From the NCBI RefSeq assembly GCF_002113125.1, contig NZ_NEJP01000006.1:124001-188000 (forward strand): DNA of 64,000 bases. The letters are read 5' to 3'. Positions 51,713-61,029 of this stretch are shown piece after piece. The notes below the pieces were generated by a model that saw only the letters and a list, made by a program, of their open reading frames with translations, searched no databases and was not told the origin of the DNA. The position numbers and the translations under genes were made by a program. Position 1 is the stretch's first letter. The number at the start of each line of letters is the position of its first letter. The stretch comes from Pseudomonas sp. B20(2017). Lineage in GTDB: Bacteria; Pseudomonadota; Gammaproteobacteria; Pseudomonadales; Pseudomonadaceae.

Positions 51713-52508
51713 AGCCCGTGTGGTGTTGACCGGTGCCAGCGGCGGCATCGGGATAGCGATCACGCGTGCCCTGTGCGCTGCCGGTGCGCAGGTCCTGGCG
51801 GTCGCGCGGCATCAGGAATCGCTGCGCCCGTTGCTTGACCTTTATCCGCAGAACTTGTGCTGGGTCGCTGCCGACCTGACGGTCCTCAGCGACCGCCGCA
51901 ACGTGCTGGCCGCCGCCGAGGCCATCGGCGGCATCAACCTGCTGATCAACGCCGCCGGGGTCAATCATTTCGCAATGCTGGAACAGCTCGACGACAGCGA
52001 CATCAACGCCATGCTGGCGGTGAACATCAGTGCGCCGATCTGCCTGACCAAGCTGTTGCTGCCGCTGCTCAAGCAGGCCGACAGTGCCATGGTGGTCAAC
52101 GTCGGCTCGACCTATGGTTCGATCGGTTATCCCGGTTATGCCAGTTACTGCGCGACCAAGTTTGCCTTGCGCGGATTTTCCGAGGCCTTGCGCCGAGAGT
52201 TGGCGGATACCCGGGTCGGTGTGTTGTACGTGGCGCCCCGCGCCACGCGCACCGCCATGAACAGCCCCGCCGCCCAAGCCTTGAATGACGCACTCAAATC
52301 CAGCGTCGACGACCCGCAAGCCGTCGCGAATGCCGTGATCCATGCGATCGCCGGTGATCGCCGTGACCTCTATCTGGGCTGGCCGGAGCGCTTTTTCGTA
52401 CGCCTCAACAGCCTGCTGCCCAATCTGGTGGATCGCGGCTTGCGCAAGCAATTGCCGTTGATCCGTCGCCTGAGTGAAAAACCCGAGAACGAGACGCCAA
52501 AACCATGA
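51699..52508 (+). CDS. Short-chain dehydrogenase/reductase
   Basis: 269 residues, classical SDR: TGASGGIG cofactor loop at residues 11-18, NAAG (INAAGVNHF), catalytic Ser in NVGSTYGS and YASYCATK with Tyr-x3-Lys. The C-terminal part (YLGWPERFFVRLNSLLPNLVDR, KQLPLIRRLS) has the amphipathic and basic helices seen in SDRs that work at membranes on lipid-like substrates. ATG 51699 follows GCGGAGGCTCAAC and overlaps the diiron-enzyme gene. It probably reduces a keto or aldehyde intermediate of this pathway. Confidence 0.9.
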   Translation: MQLHEARVVLTGASGGIGIAITRALCAAGAQVLAVARHQESLRPLLDLYPQNLCWVAADLTVLSDRRNVLAAAEAIGGINLLINAAGVNHFAMLEQLDDSDINAMLAVNISAPICLTKLLLPLLKQADSAMVVNVGSTYGSIGYPGYASYCATKFALRGFSEALRRELADTRVGVLYVAPRATRTAMNSPAAQALNDALKSSVDDPQAVANAVIHAIAGDRRDLYLGWPERFFVRLNSLLPNLVDRGLRKQLPLIRRLSEKPENETPKP

Positions 52509-53149
52509 AAAAACTTCTCGCCTGTGTGTTGTTGGGCGCCCTCAGTCAAAGTGTCTGGGCACTGGACGCCGCCGATCAGCAACGCCTCAACGGCATCCAG
52601 CAGAGCTGGGCGCACATCCAATACGAAATACCGGAAAAACAGCGCGCCGCTGCGTTTGAACAGTTGGCCGTCCAGGCAACGCATTTCGCCACGGAACGTC
52701 CGGCCGTCGCCGAGGCCTGGATCTGGAAAGGCATCGTCACCAGCAGTTGGGCCGGTGCCGAGGGAGGATTGGGGGCTTTGGGTAAAGCGAAGGACGCCAA
52801 GGCTGATCTGGAAAAATCCCTGACCCTCGACCCCAAAGCGCTGCAAGGTTCGGCCTACACCAGCCTCGCCGCGCTGTACGACCGGGTGCCGGGCTGGCCG
52901 ATCGGTTTCGGCGACAGCGACAAGGCCGAACAACTGCTCAAACAGGCCCTGCAACTCAACCCCGAGGGGATCGACAGTCTGTACTTCTGGGGCGATCACC
53001 TTTACCGTCAAAAACGCTACGCTGAAGCCAGAGCAGCGCTGCTCAAGGCTCTGCAAGCCGCTCCGCGCCCGGGCCGGGAAAGTGCCGATGCCGGGCGCCG
53101 CAAAGAAATCGCCGCATTACTGGTGGACGTAAACAAGAAACTCGACTGA
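52505..53149 (+). CDS. Exported TPR-repeat protein
   Basis: 214 residues with a signal peptide (MKKLLACVLLGALSQSVWA). The mature protein carries TPR-like helix pairs: AEAWIWKGIVTSSWAG, KADLEKSLTLDPKALQGSAYTSLAALY, KAEQLLKQALQLNPEGIDSLYFWGDHLYRQKRY and ARAALLKALQAAP. Periplasmic TPR proteins assist protein or lipid assembly in the envelope. It overlaps the SDR gene by 4 nt, so it is translated with the pathway enzymes. Confidence 0.85.
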   Translation: MKKLLACVLLGALSQSVWALDAADQQRLNGIQQSWAHIQYEIPEKQRAAAFEQLAVQATHFATERPAVAEAWIWKGIVTSSWAGAEGGLGALGKAKDAKADLEKSLTLDPKALQGSAYTSLAALYDRVPGWPIGFGDSDKAEQLLKQALQLNPEGIDSLYFWGDHLYRQKRYAEARAALLKALQAAPRPGRESADAGRRKEIAALLVDVNKKLD

Positions 53150-53160
53150 CAGGAGTCCGT

Positions 53161-53823
53161 GTGCGTTTACTACTGATCGAGGATGACGTGGCCCTCGGCG
53201 AGGGCATTCATCAGGCGCTGGGGCGCGAGGGCTATACCGTCGACTGGCTCAAGGACGGCAGCAGCGCCCTGCACGCCCTGCTCAGCGAAACCTTTGATCT
53301 GGCGGTGCTCGATCTCGGCCTGCCGCGCATGGACGGGCTCGAAGTCCTGCGTCGTCTGCGCGCCAGCGGTTCGAACCTGCCGGTGTTGATCCTCACCGCC
53401 CGCGATGCCACCGAAGACCGCATCGCGGGGCTGGACGCCGGCGCCGATGATTACCTGATCAAACCCTTCGACCTGGCCGAGCTCAAGGCCCGTCTGCGCG
53501 CGCTGCTGCGACGCAGCGCCGGACGCGCGCAGATGCTGATCGAGCACGCCGGCATCAGCCTCAACCCCGGCACCCAGCAAGTCAGCTATCTGGGCCAACC
53601 GGTGGTGCTCACGCCCAAGGAATATCAGTTGCTGCACGAACTGCTCTCGCCGCCGGGTCGGGTCATGACCCGCGATCACCTGACACAACTGCTCTACGGC
53701 TGGAACGAAGAAGCCGAAAGCAACACCCTTGAAGTGCACATTCATCACCTGCGCAAGAAATTCTCCACCGACCTGATTCGCACCATCCGCGGTGTGGGTT
53801 ATCTGGTGGAGGAGCGTCGATGA
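53161..53823 (+). CDS. OmpR/PmrA-family response regulator
   Basis: 220 residues from GTG 53161 (ACAGGAGTCC just before). Receiver: EDD pocket at 7-9, phospho-acceptor Asp51 (LAVLDLGLPRMDG) and Lys in DDYLIKPFD; winged helix: LTPKEYQLLHELLSPPGRVMTRDHLTQLLYGW and EVHIHHLRKKF. It resembles QseB/PmrA-type regulators that answer envelope stress or cationic peptides. The stop overlaps the kinase start by 4 nt, and it lies 11 bp after the TPR gene, so the whole operon may be self-regulated. Confidence 0.92.
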   Translation: MRLLLIEDDVALGEGIHQALGREGYTVDWLKDGSSALHALLSETFDLAVLDLGLPRMDGLEVLRRLRASGSNLPVLILTARDATEDRIAGLDAGADDYLIKPFDLAELKARLRALLRRSAGRAQMLIEHAGISLNPGTQQVSYLGQPVVLTPKEYQLLHELLSPPGRVMTRDHLTQLLYGWNEEAESNTLEVHIHHLRKKFSTDLIRTIRGVGYLVEERR

Positions 53824-55187
53824 CCTCTATCCGGCGCCGCACCCTGACCCTGATCATCGGCCTGATGCTCGCCGGTCTGACCGTCCTCAGCCTGTTCAAC
53901 CTGCACGACAGCAACCACGAGATCGCCGAGGTCTACGACGCTCAACTGGCGCAGAACGCACGCCTGCTGCAAGGCGTGATGCGCATGCCGTTGCCGGGGC
54001 AGGAACACGCGGATCTTTATCGGGCGTTCAACTCGGCCCTGGCTGAAGCCGTGCCCAAGGGTGACGGCCATCCCTACGAAAGAAAACTCGCCTTTCAGGT
54101 CTGGAATGCCAGGGGTGAGGTTCTGGTGCATACCGCCAGCGCGCCCTCGTTCAGCACGCCGCCGATCCAGCCAGGCTTCAGTGATGTGGTGGATTTGAAC
54201 AAGCGCCACTGGCGGGCGTTTGTTCTGCAAGACAATCAGAACGGTTTGCGCATCTGGGTAGGTGAGCGCGGTGACGTGCGGGCCGATCTGGTTGACCGGA
54301 TCGTTCGTCATACCCTGTGGCCGAACGTGATCGGCAGCCTGATCCTTGCGGCGATGATCTGGCTGGCCATCGGCTGGGGTCTCAAGCCTTTGGCCAACAT
54401 GGCGGCGACCCTGCGCGCCCGCCACAGTGGCGCCCTCGAACCGCTGCAACTGACACCGCTGCCCAGCGAACTGGAACCGATGCAGGCCGCGCTCAACCGC
54501 ATGCTCGCGCAGATTCAGGAAGTGCTGGGGCGTGAACGCCGGTTCATCGCCGACGCCGCCCACGAAATGCGCACGCCGCTGGCGGTGCTGCGGGTGCATG
54601 CGCAGAACCTGCTGGAGGCCGGTACCGAGCAGGAACGCCGCGAATCACTCGAATTTCTGATCGCCGGGGTGGATCGCACCAGCCGACTGGTCAATCAGTT
54701 GCTGACCATGGCCCGTCTCGAGCCCAAGGCCGGCGCCCCTGTCAAACAACGCATCAACCTTGGCGATACCGTGCGCAACAGTCTGGTGCAGCTCACGCCG
54801 TGGCTGCTGAGCAAGCATCTGGAACTGGCCTTCGACGTCAACGACCAACCTTTCCCTGTGCTCGCCGATGCCGCCACCATCGACATTGCCCTGAACAACC
54901 TCATCACCAACGCCGCCAACTTCTCCCCGGAGCAAGGCGTGATCAGCGTGCAATTGACCAGGGCCGACGGGTTTTACCATTTGAGCGTTGAAGATCAGGG
55001 GCCTGGAATCGATGAAGCGGATCGGGCTCGATTGTTCGAACGGTTCTACAGTCGGGGCAACCCCCAGGGTGCGGGGCTGGGACTGACCATCGTCCATACC
55101 ATCGCGACCCGTCTGGGTGGGCGGATCACACTGGAAAACCGGGTCGAGGGCGGCCTGCGGGCGACGTTGTCGATTCCCGCCAGTTGA
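53820..55187 (+). CDS. Sensor histidine kinase
   Basis: 455 residues: first membrane helix (LTLIIGLMLAGLTVLSLFNL), a periplasmic sensor of about 150 residues, second helix (LWPNVIGSLILAAMIWLAIGW), HAMP-like linker and the kinase core. Phospho-acceptor His248 lies in FIADAAHEMRTPLAVLR; the N box is DIALNNLITNAANFSP, and GPGIDEADRARLFERFYS and GAGLGLTIVHTI give the G boxes. It phosphorylates the response regulator with which it overlaps. The sensed signal is unknown. Confidence 0.93.
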   Translation: MTSIRRRTLTLIIGLMLAGLTVLSLFNLHDSNHEIAEVYDAQLAQNARLLQGVMRMPLPGQEHADLYRAFNSALAEAVPKGDGHPYERKLAFQVWNARGEVLVHTASAPSFSTPPIQPGFSDVVDLNKRHWRAFVLQDNQNGLRIWVGERGDVRADLVDRIVRHTLWPNVIGSLILAAMIWLAIGWGLKPLANMAATLRARHSGALEPLQLTPLPSELEPMQAALNRMLAQIQEVLGRERRFIADAAHEMRTPLAVLRVHAQNLLEAGTEQERRESLEFLIAGVDRTSRLVNQLLTMARLEPKAGAPVKQRINLGDTVRNSLVQLTPWLLSKHLELAFDVNDQPFPVLADAATIDIALNNLITNAANFSPEQGVISVQLTRADGFYHLSVEDQGPGIDEADRARLFERFYSRGNPQGAGLGLTIVHTIATRLGGRITLENRVEGGLRATLSIPAS

Positions 55188-55208
55188 ACAGGTCTTGCGA
55201 GCGTTGAG

Positions 55209-56471
55209 TCATGGCGCAACCATCGGCGGCGCCTTGCCTTCCAGGGCGATCGAGTCGGTATCGGAGCGCTGCACCGTCTCCGGCACCGCCACCCAAAGCA
55301 GCACCAGCGCCGCCATGGCCACCCCCGCCAACGTCAGGAACGCAGCGCTATACCCCGCCTCCTGAACCACAATCCCCGCCAGGCTATTGCTCAACGCTGC
55401 TCCCAAACCGAACACCGTTGAAATCGCCCCGAGGCTGACATTGAAATGTCCGGTGCCCAGCGTCAGGTCTTTCACCACCACCGGAAACAGCGCGCCGAAA
55501 ATCCCCGCGCCGATGCCATCGAGCAACTGCACCGAAACCAGCCACCACGGATCGTTCGACAGCACATACAACACGCCACGCAGCGGCAGGATAAGGAAGC
55601 CCGCCAGCAGCAACGGCTTGCGTCCCCACAGATCGGCCTTCGCTCCCACCAGCAGCGCGACCGGCACCATCACCAGTTGTGCCGCGACGATGCAGGCGGA
55701 CGTGAGTGGCGTGGCCAGCTGCAGGTTGGCCTGCGCCAGTTTCTGACTTACCAGCGGCAACATCGCCGCGTTCGCCAGATGAAACAGCGCGCAGCAGATT
55801 GCAAACATCAGCAGCGGGCGGTTGGTGAGCAACACGGAAAAGCCCGAAGGCTGCTTGCCCTGCCCCGTTGCGCTAGGCTCCAGTCCTCGGGCGAGATCGT
55901 GGTCAATGGCGTCGGCCGATACGAACGAGACGGCAATCACACTGGCCAGCGCCATGACTGCCATCAAATAAAACACCGCCACCGGGCCGAACAGGTACGC
56001 GGACAAACCGGCCAACAACGCAGCGCAGGCATTGCCCGCGTGGTTGAAGGTTTCATTGCGCCCGGTTCTTCGGGTAAACGCGCGAGGCCCGGTAATGCCA
56101 AGGGTGATCGCGCAAATGGCCGGCGCGAAAATCGAAGCGGCAGCAGCGCTGATGGCCTGCGTCAGTGCCACCAAGCTGAACGATGTCACGAACGGCAGCA
56201 ACAGGCAGCTTCCGGTGACCACCAGCGCGGCAATCGCTATCAGCGCCCGTTTGAAGCGTGTGCTGTCGACCAGCGCGCCTGCCGGGGTCTGGGTGATGAG
56301 CGCGGCGATCCCGGCAATAGTCATCACCAGACCAATGCTCGCCGGCTCCCAGTGGTGAACCGCCAGCAGGTAAATCGCCAGATAGGGACCGAGGCCGTCA
56401 CGCACATCGGCGAGGAAAAAATTCAGACTGTCGAGGGACAGGTTATTGCGGCGATCGAGGTGAGTGGCCAC
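55209..56471 (-). CDS. MFS transporter
   Basis: 420 residues, about 12 membrane helices: LDSLNFFLADVRDGLGPYLAIYLL at the start, GLVMTIAGIAALITQTPAGALVDSTRFKR (loop 2-3 motif D-x-x-x-x-R) and VGAKADLWGRKPLLLAGFL. This is a drug/metabolite exporter-like MFS family whose members often begin DxLNFFLADVRxGLGPYLA. It converges on the histidine-kinase gene with 21 bp between. It could export the product of the adjacent operon, but it is on the opposite strand and the link is weak. Confidence 0.88.
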   Translation of the reverse strand: MATHLDRRNNLSLDSLNFFLADVRDGLGPYLAIYLLAVHHWEPASIGLVMTIAGIAALITQTPAGALVDSTRFKRALIAIAALVVTGSCLLLPFVTSFSLVALTQAISAAAASIFAPAICAITLGITGPRAFTRRTGRNETFNHAGNACAALLAGLSAYLFGPVAVFYLMAVMALASVIAVSFVSADAIDHDLARGLEPSATGQGKQPSGFSVLLTNRPLLMFAICCALFHLANAAMLPLVSQKLAQANLQLATPLTSACIVAAQLVMVPVALLVGAKADLWGRKPLLLAGFLILPLRGVLYVLSNDPWWLVSVQLLDGIGAGIFGALFPVVVKDLTLGTGHFNVSLGAISTVFGLGAALSNSLAGIVVQEAGYSAAFLTLAGVAMAALVLLWVAVPETVQRSDTDSIALEGKAPPMVAP

Positions 56472-56569
56472 GGGAAACGTCTTCGTTGTCGAGGTTCTGC
56501 GAAATGACTCAACCTCCGCAAATCGAATGACCTTTTGCAGGGCGTTTTAGTTGCATGAAACCGCCGTCT

Positions 56570-57457
56570 TTACTGGCCCATCAACAACTCGCGCTCGCCT
56601 TCGCACAAGCCCACGACGTAATCCCAGACCACCCGCAACCGCACCGACTTGTGCAACTCGCGCCGCGTGCTGATCCAGTAACTGCGCTCGATGCTCTCAT
56701 CCGGTAAAAGCGCCACCAGATCCGGATCCGACGCGGCCATGTAGCAAGGAAGTACGGCAATCCCCAACCCCGAGCGCGCCGCCTGCTGCTGGGCGATCAC
56801 GCTGGTGCTGTGAAACACCACCCGAGGATTGCGGCAGAAGCTGTTGAGAAACATCAGCTCCTGACTGAACAGCAAATCATCGACATAGCCGATCCACGCA
56901 TGCCGCCCGAGATCCTCTCGGCTGCGCAGCGGCGGCGCGTTGTCGAGATAGGCGCGGCTGGCATAGAGCGCGAGCCGGTAATCGGTGAGTTTGCGGGTGA
57001 CCAGCATGTCTGCCGCCGGCCGTTCCAGGTGAATGCTGATTTCCGCCTCGCGGTTGAGGATGCTGACAAAGCGCGGCACCGCCACCAGTTCCACTTCCAG
57101 CCCCGGATAGCGTTCGAACAGCCCGATCATGCGACTGGCGAGAAACATGATGCCCAAACCTTCGGTGACACCCACGCGGATCTTGCCCAGCGGCGCCGTG
57201 GACTGGGTGATTTCTTCTTGAGCCAGCAGCGCGACGTTCTCCATGGCCTCAGCGTGCTTGAGCAGCGCCTCCCCTGCCGGGGTCATTTCGTAGCCTTGGG
57301 CGTGCTGGACGAACAGCGCGGTGCCGAGGCTTTTTTCGATGGCCTCGATATGCCGGGCGACCGTGGCGTGGGTGGTGTTCAAGCGACGGGCGGCGGTGAG
57401 CAGTCGGCCGCTGCGCTGCAACTCAAGAAAGAACCGCAGGTCGTTCCAGTCGAACAT
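56570..57457 (-). CDS. LysR-family transcriptional regulator
   Basis: 295 residues. The winged helix-turn-helix DLRFFLELQRSGRLLTAARRLNTTHATVARHIEAIEKSLGTALF occupies residues about 5-50, followed by a two-lobed co-inducer domain (IRVGVTEGLGIMFLA, IHLERPAADMLVTRKL). ATG 57457 follows AAGGACAAGCC. It is divergent from the GMC oxidoreductase gene (57591) with 133 bp between, so it very likely controls that gene and the MFS gene behind it. Confidence 0.92.
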   Translation of the reverse strand: MFDWNDLRFFLELQRSGRLLTAARRLNTTHATVARHIEAIEKSLGTALFVQHAQGYEMTPAGEALLKHAEAMENVALLAQEEITQSTAPLGKIRVGVTEGLGIMFLASRMIGLFERYPGLEVELVAVPRFVSILNREAEISIHLERPAADMLVTRKLTDYRLALYASRAYLDNAPPLRSREDLGRHAWIGYVDDLLFSQELMFLNSFCRNPRVVFHSTSVIAQQQAARSGLGIAVLPCYMAASDPDLVALLPDESIERSYWISTRRELHKSVRLRVVWDYVVGLCEGERELLMGQ

Positions 57458-57590
57458 GGCTTGTCCTTGTCGGCTATCGTCAGGGAGCGCTGTTTGAAAA
57501 CGCACAGCGGCTGCGCAAAAACTAACATTCTTTTGACGAAAGCTAACAACTAGGATGAGCGACAACAAAAACAATAAGCGAGGTCAGGGA

Positions 57591-59276
57591 ATGCAGACTT
57601 CCCTTGGTGAATTCGATTACATCGTGGTCGGCGCCGGGCCGGCCGGGTGTTTGCTGGCCAATCGGCTGTCGGCGGATCCGCAGCGGCGCGTGCTGTTGCT
57701 GGAGGCCGGCGGGCGCGACAACTATCCGTGGATTCACATCCCCGTGGGTTACCTGTTCTGCATCGGCAACCCACGCACCGACTGGTGCTTCAAGACCGAA
57801 GAACAACCGGGCCTCAACGGCCGTGCGCTGAGTTATCCGCGCGGCAAGGTGCTGGGCGGCTGTTCGTCGATCAACGGCATGATCTACATGCGCGGTCAGG
57901 CCAACGACTACGACGGCTGGGCTGCCGAGGGCAATCCGGGCTGGGCCTGGAATGATGTGCTGCCGCTGTTCAAGCAGAGCGAAAACCACTTTGCCGGCGC
58001 GGCGGACTTTCATGGCGACAGGGGTGAATGGCGAGTCGAACGTCAGCGCCTGTCGTGGCCGATTCTCGACGCCTTCCGCAGCGCTGCCGAGCAAAGCGGC
58101 ATCGCCAGCATCGATGACTTCAACCAGGGCGACAACGAAGGTTGCGGCTACTTTCAGGTCAATCAGAAAGCCGGGGTGCGCTGGAATGCGGCGAAGGCGT
58201 TTCTGAAGCCGATTCGCGATCGGGCCAATCTCACGGTGCTCACCGAAGTCGAGGTTGATCGCGTTCTGTTCGAAGACGGCCGCGCCTCGAAAGTCAGTGC
58301 TCGCTGGCAGGGTCAACAAAAGAGCTTCAAGGCACGCAAGGAGATCGTGTTGTGCGCAGGCTCCGTGGGCTCGCCAAGCATTCTGCAACGCTCCGGGATC
58401 GGGCCGCGTCCGCTGCTGGAAAAGCTCGGGATTGGCGTCGTGCATGGGCTGCCGGGCGTCGGCGGCAATCTGCAGGATCACCTGCAACTGCGGCTGATCT
58501 ACAAACTGGAAAACGCTCGCACCCTCAACCAGATCGCCGGCAGCGTGTGGGGCAAGATGGGCATGGGCCTGCGCTATCTGTATGACCGCAGCGGGCCGTT
58601 GTCGATGGCGCCGAGTCAACTGGGCGCGTTTGCCCGTTCCGGGCCGGAACAGACCTCGGCCAATCTCGAATACCACGTGCAGCCGCTGTCGCTGGAACGC
58701 TTTGGCGAGCCGCTGCACAGCTTTCCCGCGTTCACCGCGTCGGTGTGTGATTTGCGCCCGCAGAGCCGGGGCCGGATCGAGATCCGCTCCGCCGATCCGC
58801 AAACCGCGCCGCTGATCCAGCCCAATTACCTCAGCCATCCCGAAGACCTGCGCGTGGCCGCCGACGCGATTCGCCTGACCCGGCGCATCGTCAGCGCCCC
58901 GGCCCTGCAAGCCTTCAACCCGGTGGAATACCTGCCCGGCGCCAGCCTGCAGACCGAAGAACAACTGCACGAAGCGGCGGCGAAGATCGGCACGACGATT
59001 TTCCACCCGGTCGGCACTTGCCGCATGGGCAACGACGCGGACGCCGTGGTCGATGCGCAGTTGCGCGTGCACGGCGTACCGGGGCTGCGGATTGCCGATG
59101 CGTCGATCATGCCGCGCATTACCTCGGGCAACACCTGTTCGCCTACGCTGATGATTGCTGAAAAAGCGGCACAGCTGATCCTCAACTCTTTACAAGCGAC
59201 ACCGATCCCTGTGGGAGCGGCGGTGCGACGATTCGACTTGCCCGCGAAAGCGGCGGATCATTCAGCAGTGAGTTGA
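57591..59276 (+). CDS. GMC-family oxidoreductase (choline/alcohol dehydrogenase-like)
   Basis: 561 residues. FAD-binding motif FDYIVVGAGPAGCLLANRL at residues about 8-26, the GMC signatures PRGKVLGGCSSINGMIYMRG and GSVGSPSILQRSGIGP, and the catalytic His in HPVGTCRMG with NTCSPTLMIAEKAA near the end. It oxidises an alcohol to an aldehyde. ATG 57591 follows GAGGTCAGGGA; ATG 57555 is upstream and weaker. The last ~25 residues (from TPIPVGAAVRRFD) lie in REP sequence and are not part of the usual family end, so a repeat insertion replaced or extended the stop region. Confidence 0.93.
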   Translation: MQTSLGEFDYIVVGAGPAGCLLANRLSADPQRRVLLLEAGGRDNYPWIHIPVGYLFCIGNPRTDWCFKTEEQPGLNGRALSYPRGKVLGGCSSINGMIYMRGQANDYDGWAAEGNPGWAWNDVLPLFKQSENHFAGAADFHGDRGEWRVERQRLSWPILDAFRSAAEQSGIASIDDFNQGDNEGCGYFQVNQKAGVRWNAAKAFLKPIRDRANLTVLTEVEVDRVLFEDGRASKVSARWQGQQKSFKARKEIVLCAGSVGSPSILQRSGIGPRPLLEKLGIGVVHGLPGVGGNLQDHLQLRLIYKLENARTLNQIAGSVWGKMGMGLRYLYDRSGPLSMAPSQLGAFARSGPEQTSANLEYHVQPLSLERFGEPLHSFPAFTASVCDLRPQSRGRIEIRSADPQTAPLIQPNYLSHPEDLRVAADAIRLTRRIVSAPALQAFNPVEYLPGASLQTEEQLHEAAAKIGTTIFHPVGTCRMGNDADAVVDAQLRVHGVPGLRIADASIMPRITSGNTCSPTLMIAEKAAQLILNSLQATPIPVGAAVRRFDLPAKAADHSAVS

Positions 59277-59314
59277 ATGGCACATCGCCTTCGGGAGCAA
59301 GCTCCCTTCCACAA
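59209..59314. repeat. REP pair overlapping the 3' end of the GMC gene
   Basis: The left unit (CTGTGGGAGCGG... CTTGCCCGCGAAAG) at about 59209-59250 lies inside the coding frame, and the inverse unit (TTCGGGAGCAAGCTCCCTTCCAC) follows at about 59289-59313. The left unit has a short insertion or variation (GCGGTGCGACGATTCGA) compared with the copy at 6700. Confidence 0.85.
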
Positions 59315-59406
59315 ATGACCCGCATCAGATTCACGGACATCGCGCATCACCCGGACACGCAACACCAGTGGAAACAACAAAAACAATCACTGTGAGGGAT
59401 ACCGAT

Positions 59407-61029
59407 ATGTCAGAACACGTTCAGCCTCTGGATGCCGTGCGCAGCACGGACGCCAGCCCCGATACCCGCAAGGTCATCTTCGCCTCGTCTTTGGGGACGG
59501 TGTTCGAGTGGTATGACTTCTTTCTCTACGGCGCCCTGGCAGCGGTAATCAGCAAGCAGTTTTTTGCCGGGGTCAACGACACAACGGCGTTCATCTTCGC
59601 GCTGATGGCGTTTGCCGCAGGCTTTATCGTGCGGCCGTTCGGGGCGCTGGTGTTCGGTCGGTTGGGGGACATGATCGGGCGCAAATACACGTTCCTTGCG
59701 ACCATCATTCTGATGGGCGTGGCGACGTTCGCCGTGGGCCTGCTGCCGACCTACGCCAGCATCGGCATCGCCGCACCGATCATTCTGGTGATACTGCGCA
59801 TGCTGCAGGGCCTGGCCCTCGGCGGCGAATACGGCGGCGCCGCGACTTACGTGGCCGAACACGCGCCGATCGGCAAGCGCGGGTTCCACACCAGCTGGAT
59901 TCAATCCACCGCGACCCTTGGTCTCCTGCTGTCGCTGCTGGTGGTGCTCGGTTGCCGCTACTTCACTGGCGATCAGTTCGAAGTCTGGGGCTGGCGTATC
60001 CCGTTCCTGCTGTCGATCGTGCTGCTGGGCATTTCCACCTGGATTCGCCTGAGCCTGCACGAGTCGCCGGCCTATCTGAAGATGAAAGAGCAAGGCAAGG
60101 CCAGCAAGGCGCCGATCCGCGAATCCTTCGGCAAATGGGAAAACCTCAAGGTGGTGCTGATCGCCCTGTTCAGCATCAACGCGGGGCAAGCAGTGACCTT
60201 CTATGCCGCGCAGTTCTACGTGCTGTTCTTCCTCACCCAGTTCCTGAAAATGGACCCGGCGGTGGCCAACAGTCTGCTGATCATCAGCGTGGTGATCGGC
60301 GCGCCGTTCTTCATCATTTTCGGCTGGCTGTCGGACAAGGTCGGGCGCAAACCGGTGCTGATGCTTGGCTTGCTGCTGGCCACCGCGCTGTACTTCCCGA
60401 TCTTCAAATCCCTGGCCCACTACGCCAACCCGGCCATCGACCACGCCAGCCGACAGGCACCGATTACCGTGGTGGCGGATCCGGCGACCTGCACCTTCCA
60501 GTTCGATCCGGTGGGCAAGGCCAAATTCGACAGCCCGTGCGATAAGGTCAAAACCTTCCTGGTCAAACAAGGCCTACCCTACTCCAGCGTCGCCGCGCCG
60601 GCGGGCAGCACGGTGCAAGTGAGCGTCGGCGATGTGAAACTCGACGGCTTCGACGAAGCCGCCCTGCGAGGCGCCATCACTCTGGCCGGCTACCCGCAAC
60701 AGGCCGACATGCAGCAAATCAACAAACCGATGATCGTGGCCCTGATCGTCGGCCTGATCATCATCTCGGCCATGTGCTACGGTCCGCTCGCCGCGCTGAT
60801 GGTCGAGCTGTTCCCGACCCGCATCCGCTACACCTCGATGTCTCTGCCATATCACATCGGCAACGGCTGGTTCGGTGGATTCCTGCCGACGGTGTCGTTT
60901 GCGCTGGTGGTGTACACCGGGGATATTTTCTACGGGCTGTGGTATCCGGTTTTGATCACCGGGGTGAGCCTGGTGGTGGGCATGATCTGTTTGCGGGAGA
61001 CGAAGAATATCGACCTCGACAAGAACTGA
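59407..61029 (+). CDS. MFS transporter, metabolite:H+ symporter type, with large soluble loop
   Basis: 540 residues from ATG 59407 (GTGAGGGATACCGAT). The MHS-type motifs are present: GTVFEWYDFFLYGALAAVI, GRLGDMIGRKY, and GGEYGGAATYVAEHAP. Between about residues 345 and 440 a hydrophilic insertion (DPATCTFQFDPVGKAKFDSPCDK...) of roughly 95 residues separates membrane helices, with two Cys that may form a disulfide. It lies 130 bp after the GMC oxidoreductase on the same strand and probably imports the substrate of that pathway. Confidence 0.88.
   Translation: MSEHVQPLDAVRSTDASPDTRKVIFASSLGTVFEWYDFFLYGALAAVISKQFFAGVNDTTAFIFALMAFAAGFIVRPFGALVFGRLGDMIGRKYTFLATIILMGVATFAVGLLPTYASIGIAAPIILVILRMLQGLALGGEYGGAATYVAEHAPIGKRGFHTSWIQSTATLGLLLSLLVVLGCRYFTGDQFEVWGWRIPFLLSIVLLGISTWIRLSLHESPAYLKMKEQGKASKAPIRESFGKWENLKVVLIALFSINAGQAVTFYAAQFYVLFFLTQFLKMDPAVANSLLIISVVIGAPFFIIFGWLSDKVGRKPVLMLGLLLATALYFPIFKSLAHYANPAIDHASRQAPITVVADPATCTFQFDPVGKAKFDSPCDKVKTFLVKQGLPYSSVAAPAGSTVQVSVGDVKLDGFDEAALRGAITLAGYPQQADMQQINKPMIVALIVGLIIISAMCYGPLAALMVELFPTRIRYTSMSLPYHIGNGWFGGFLPTVSFALVVYTGDIFYGLWYPVLITGVSLVVGMICLRETKNIDLDKN

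Noticed and set aside
57543..59072. 509-codon minus-strand frame over the GMC oxidoreductase
   Set aside because: Shadow frame of a clear GMC enzyme.
59410..60570. 386-codon minus-strand frame over the MFS gene
   Set aside because: Rich in Gln, His and Arg, typical of antisense to membrane helices; not real.
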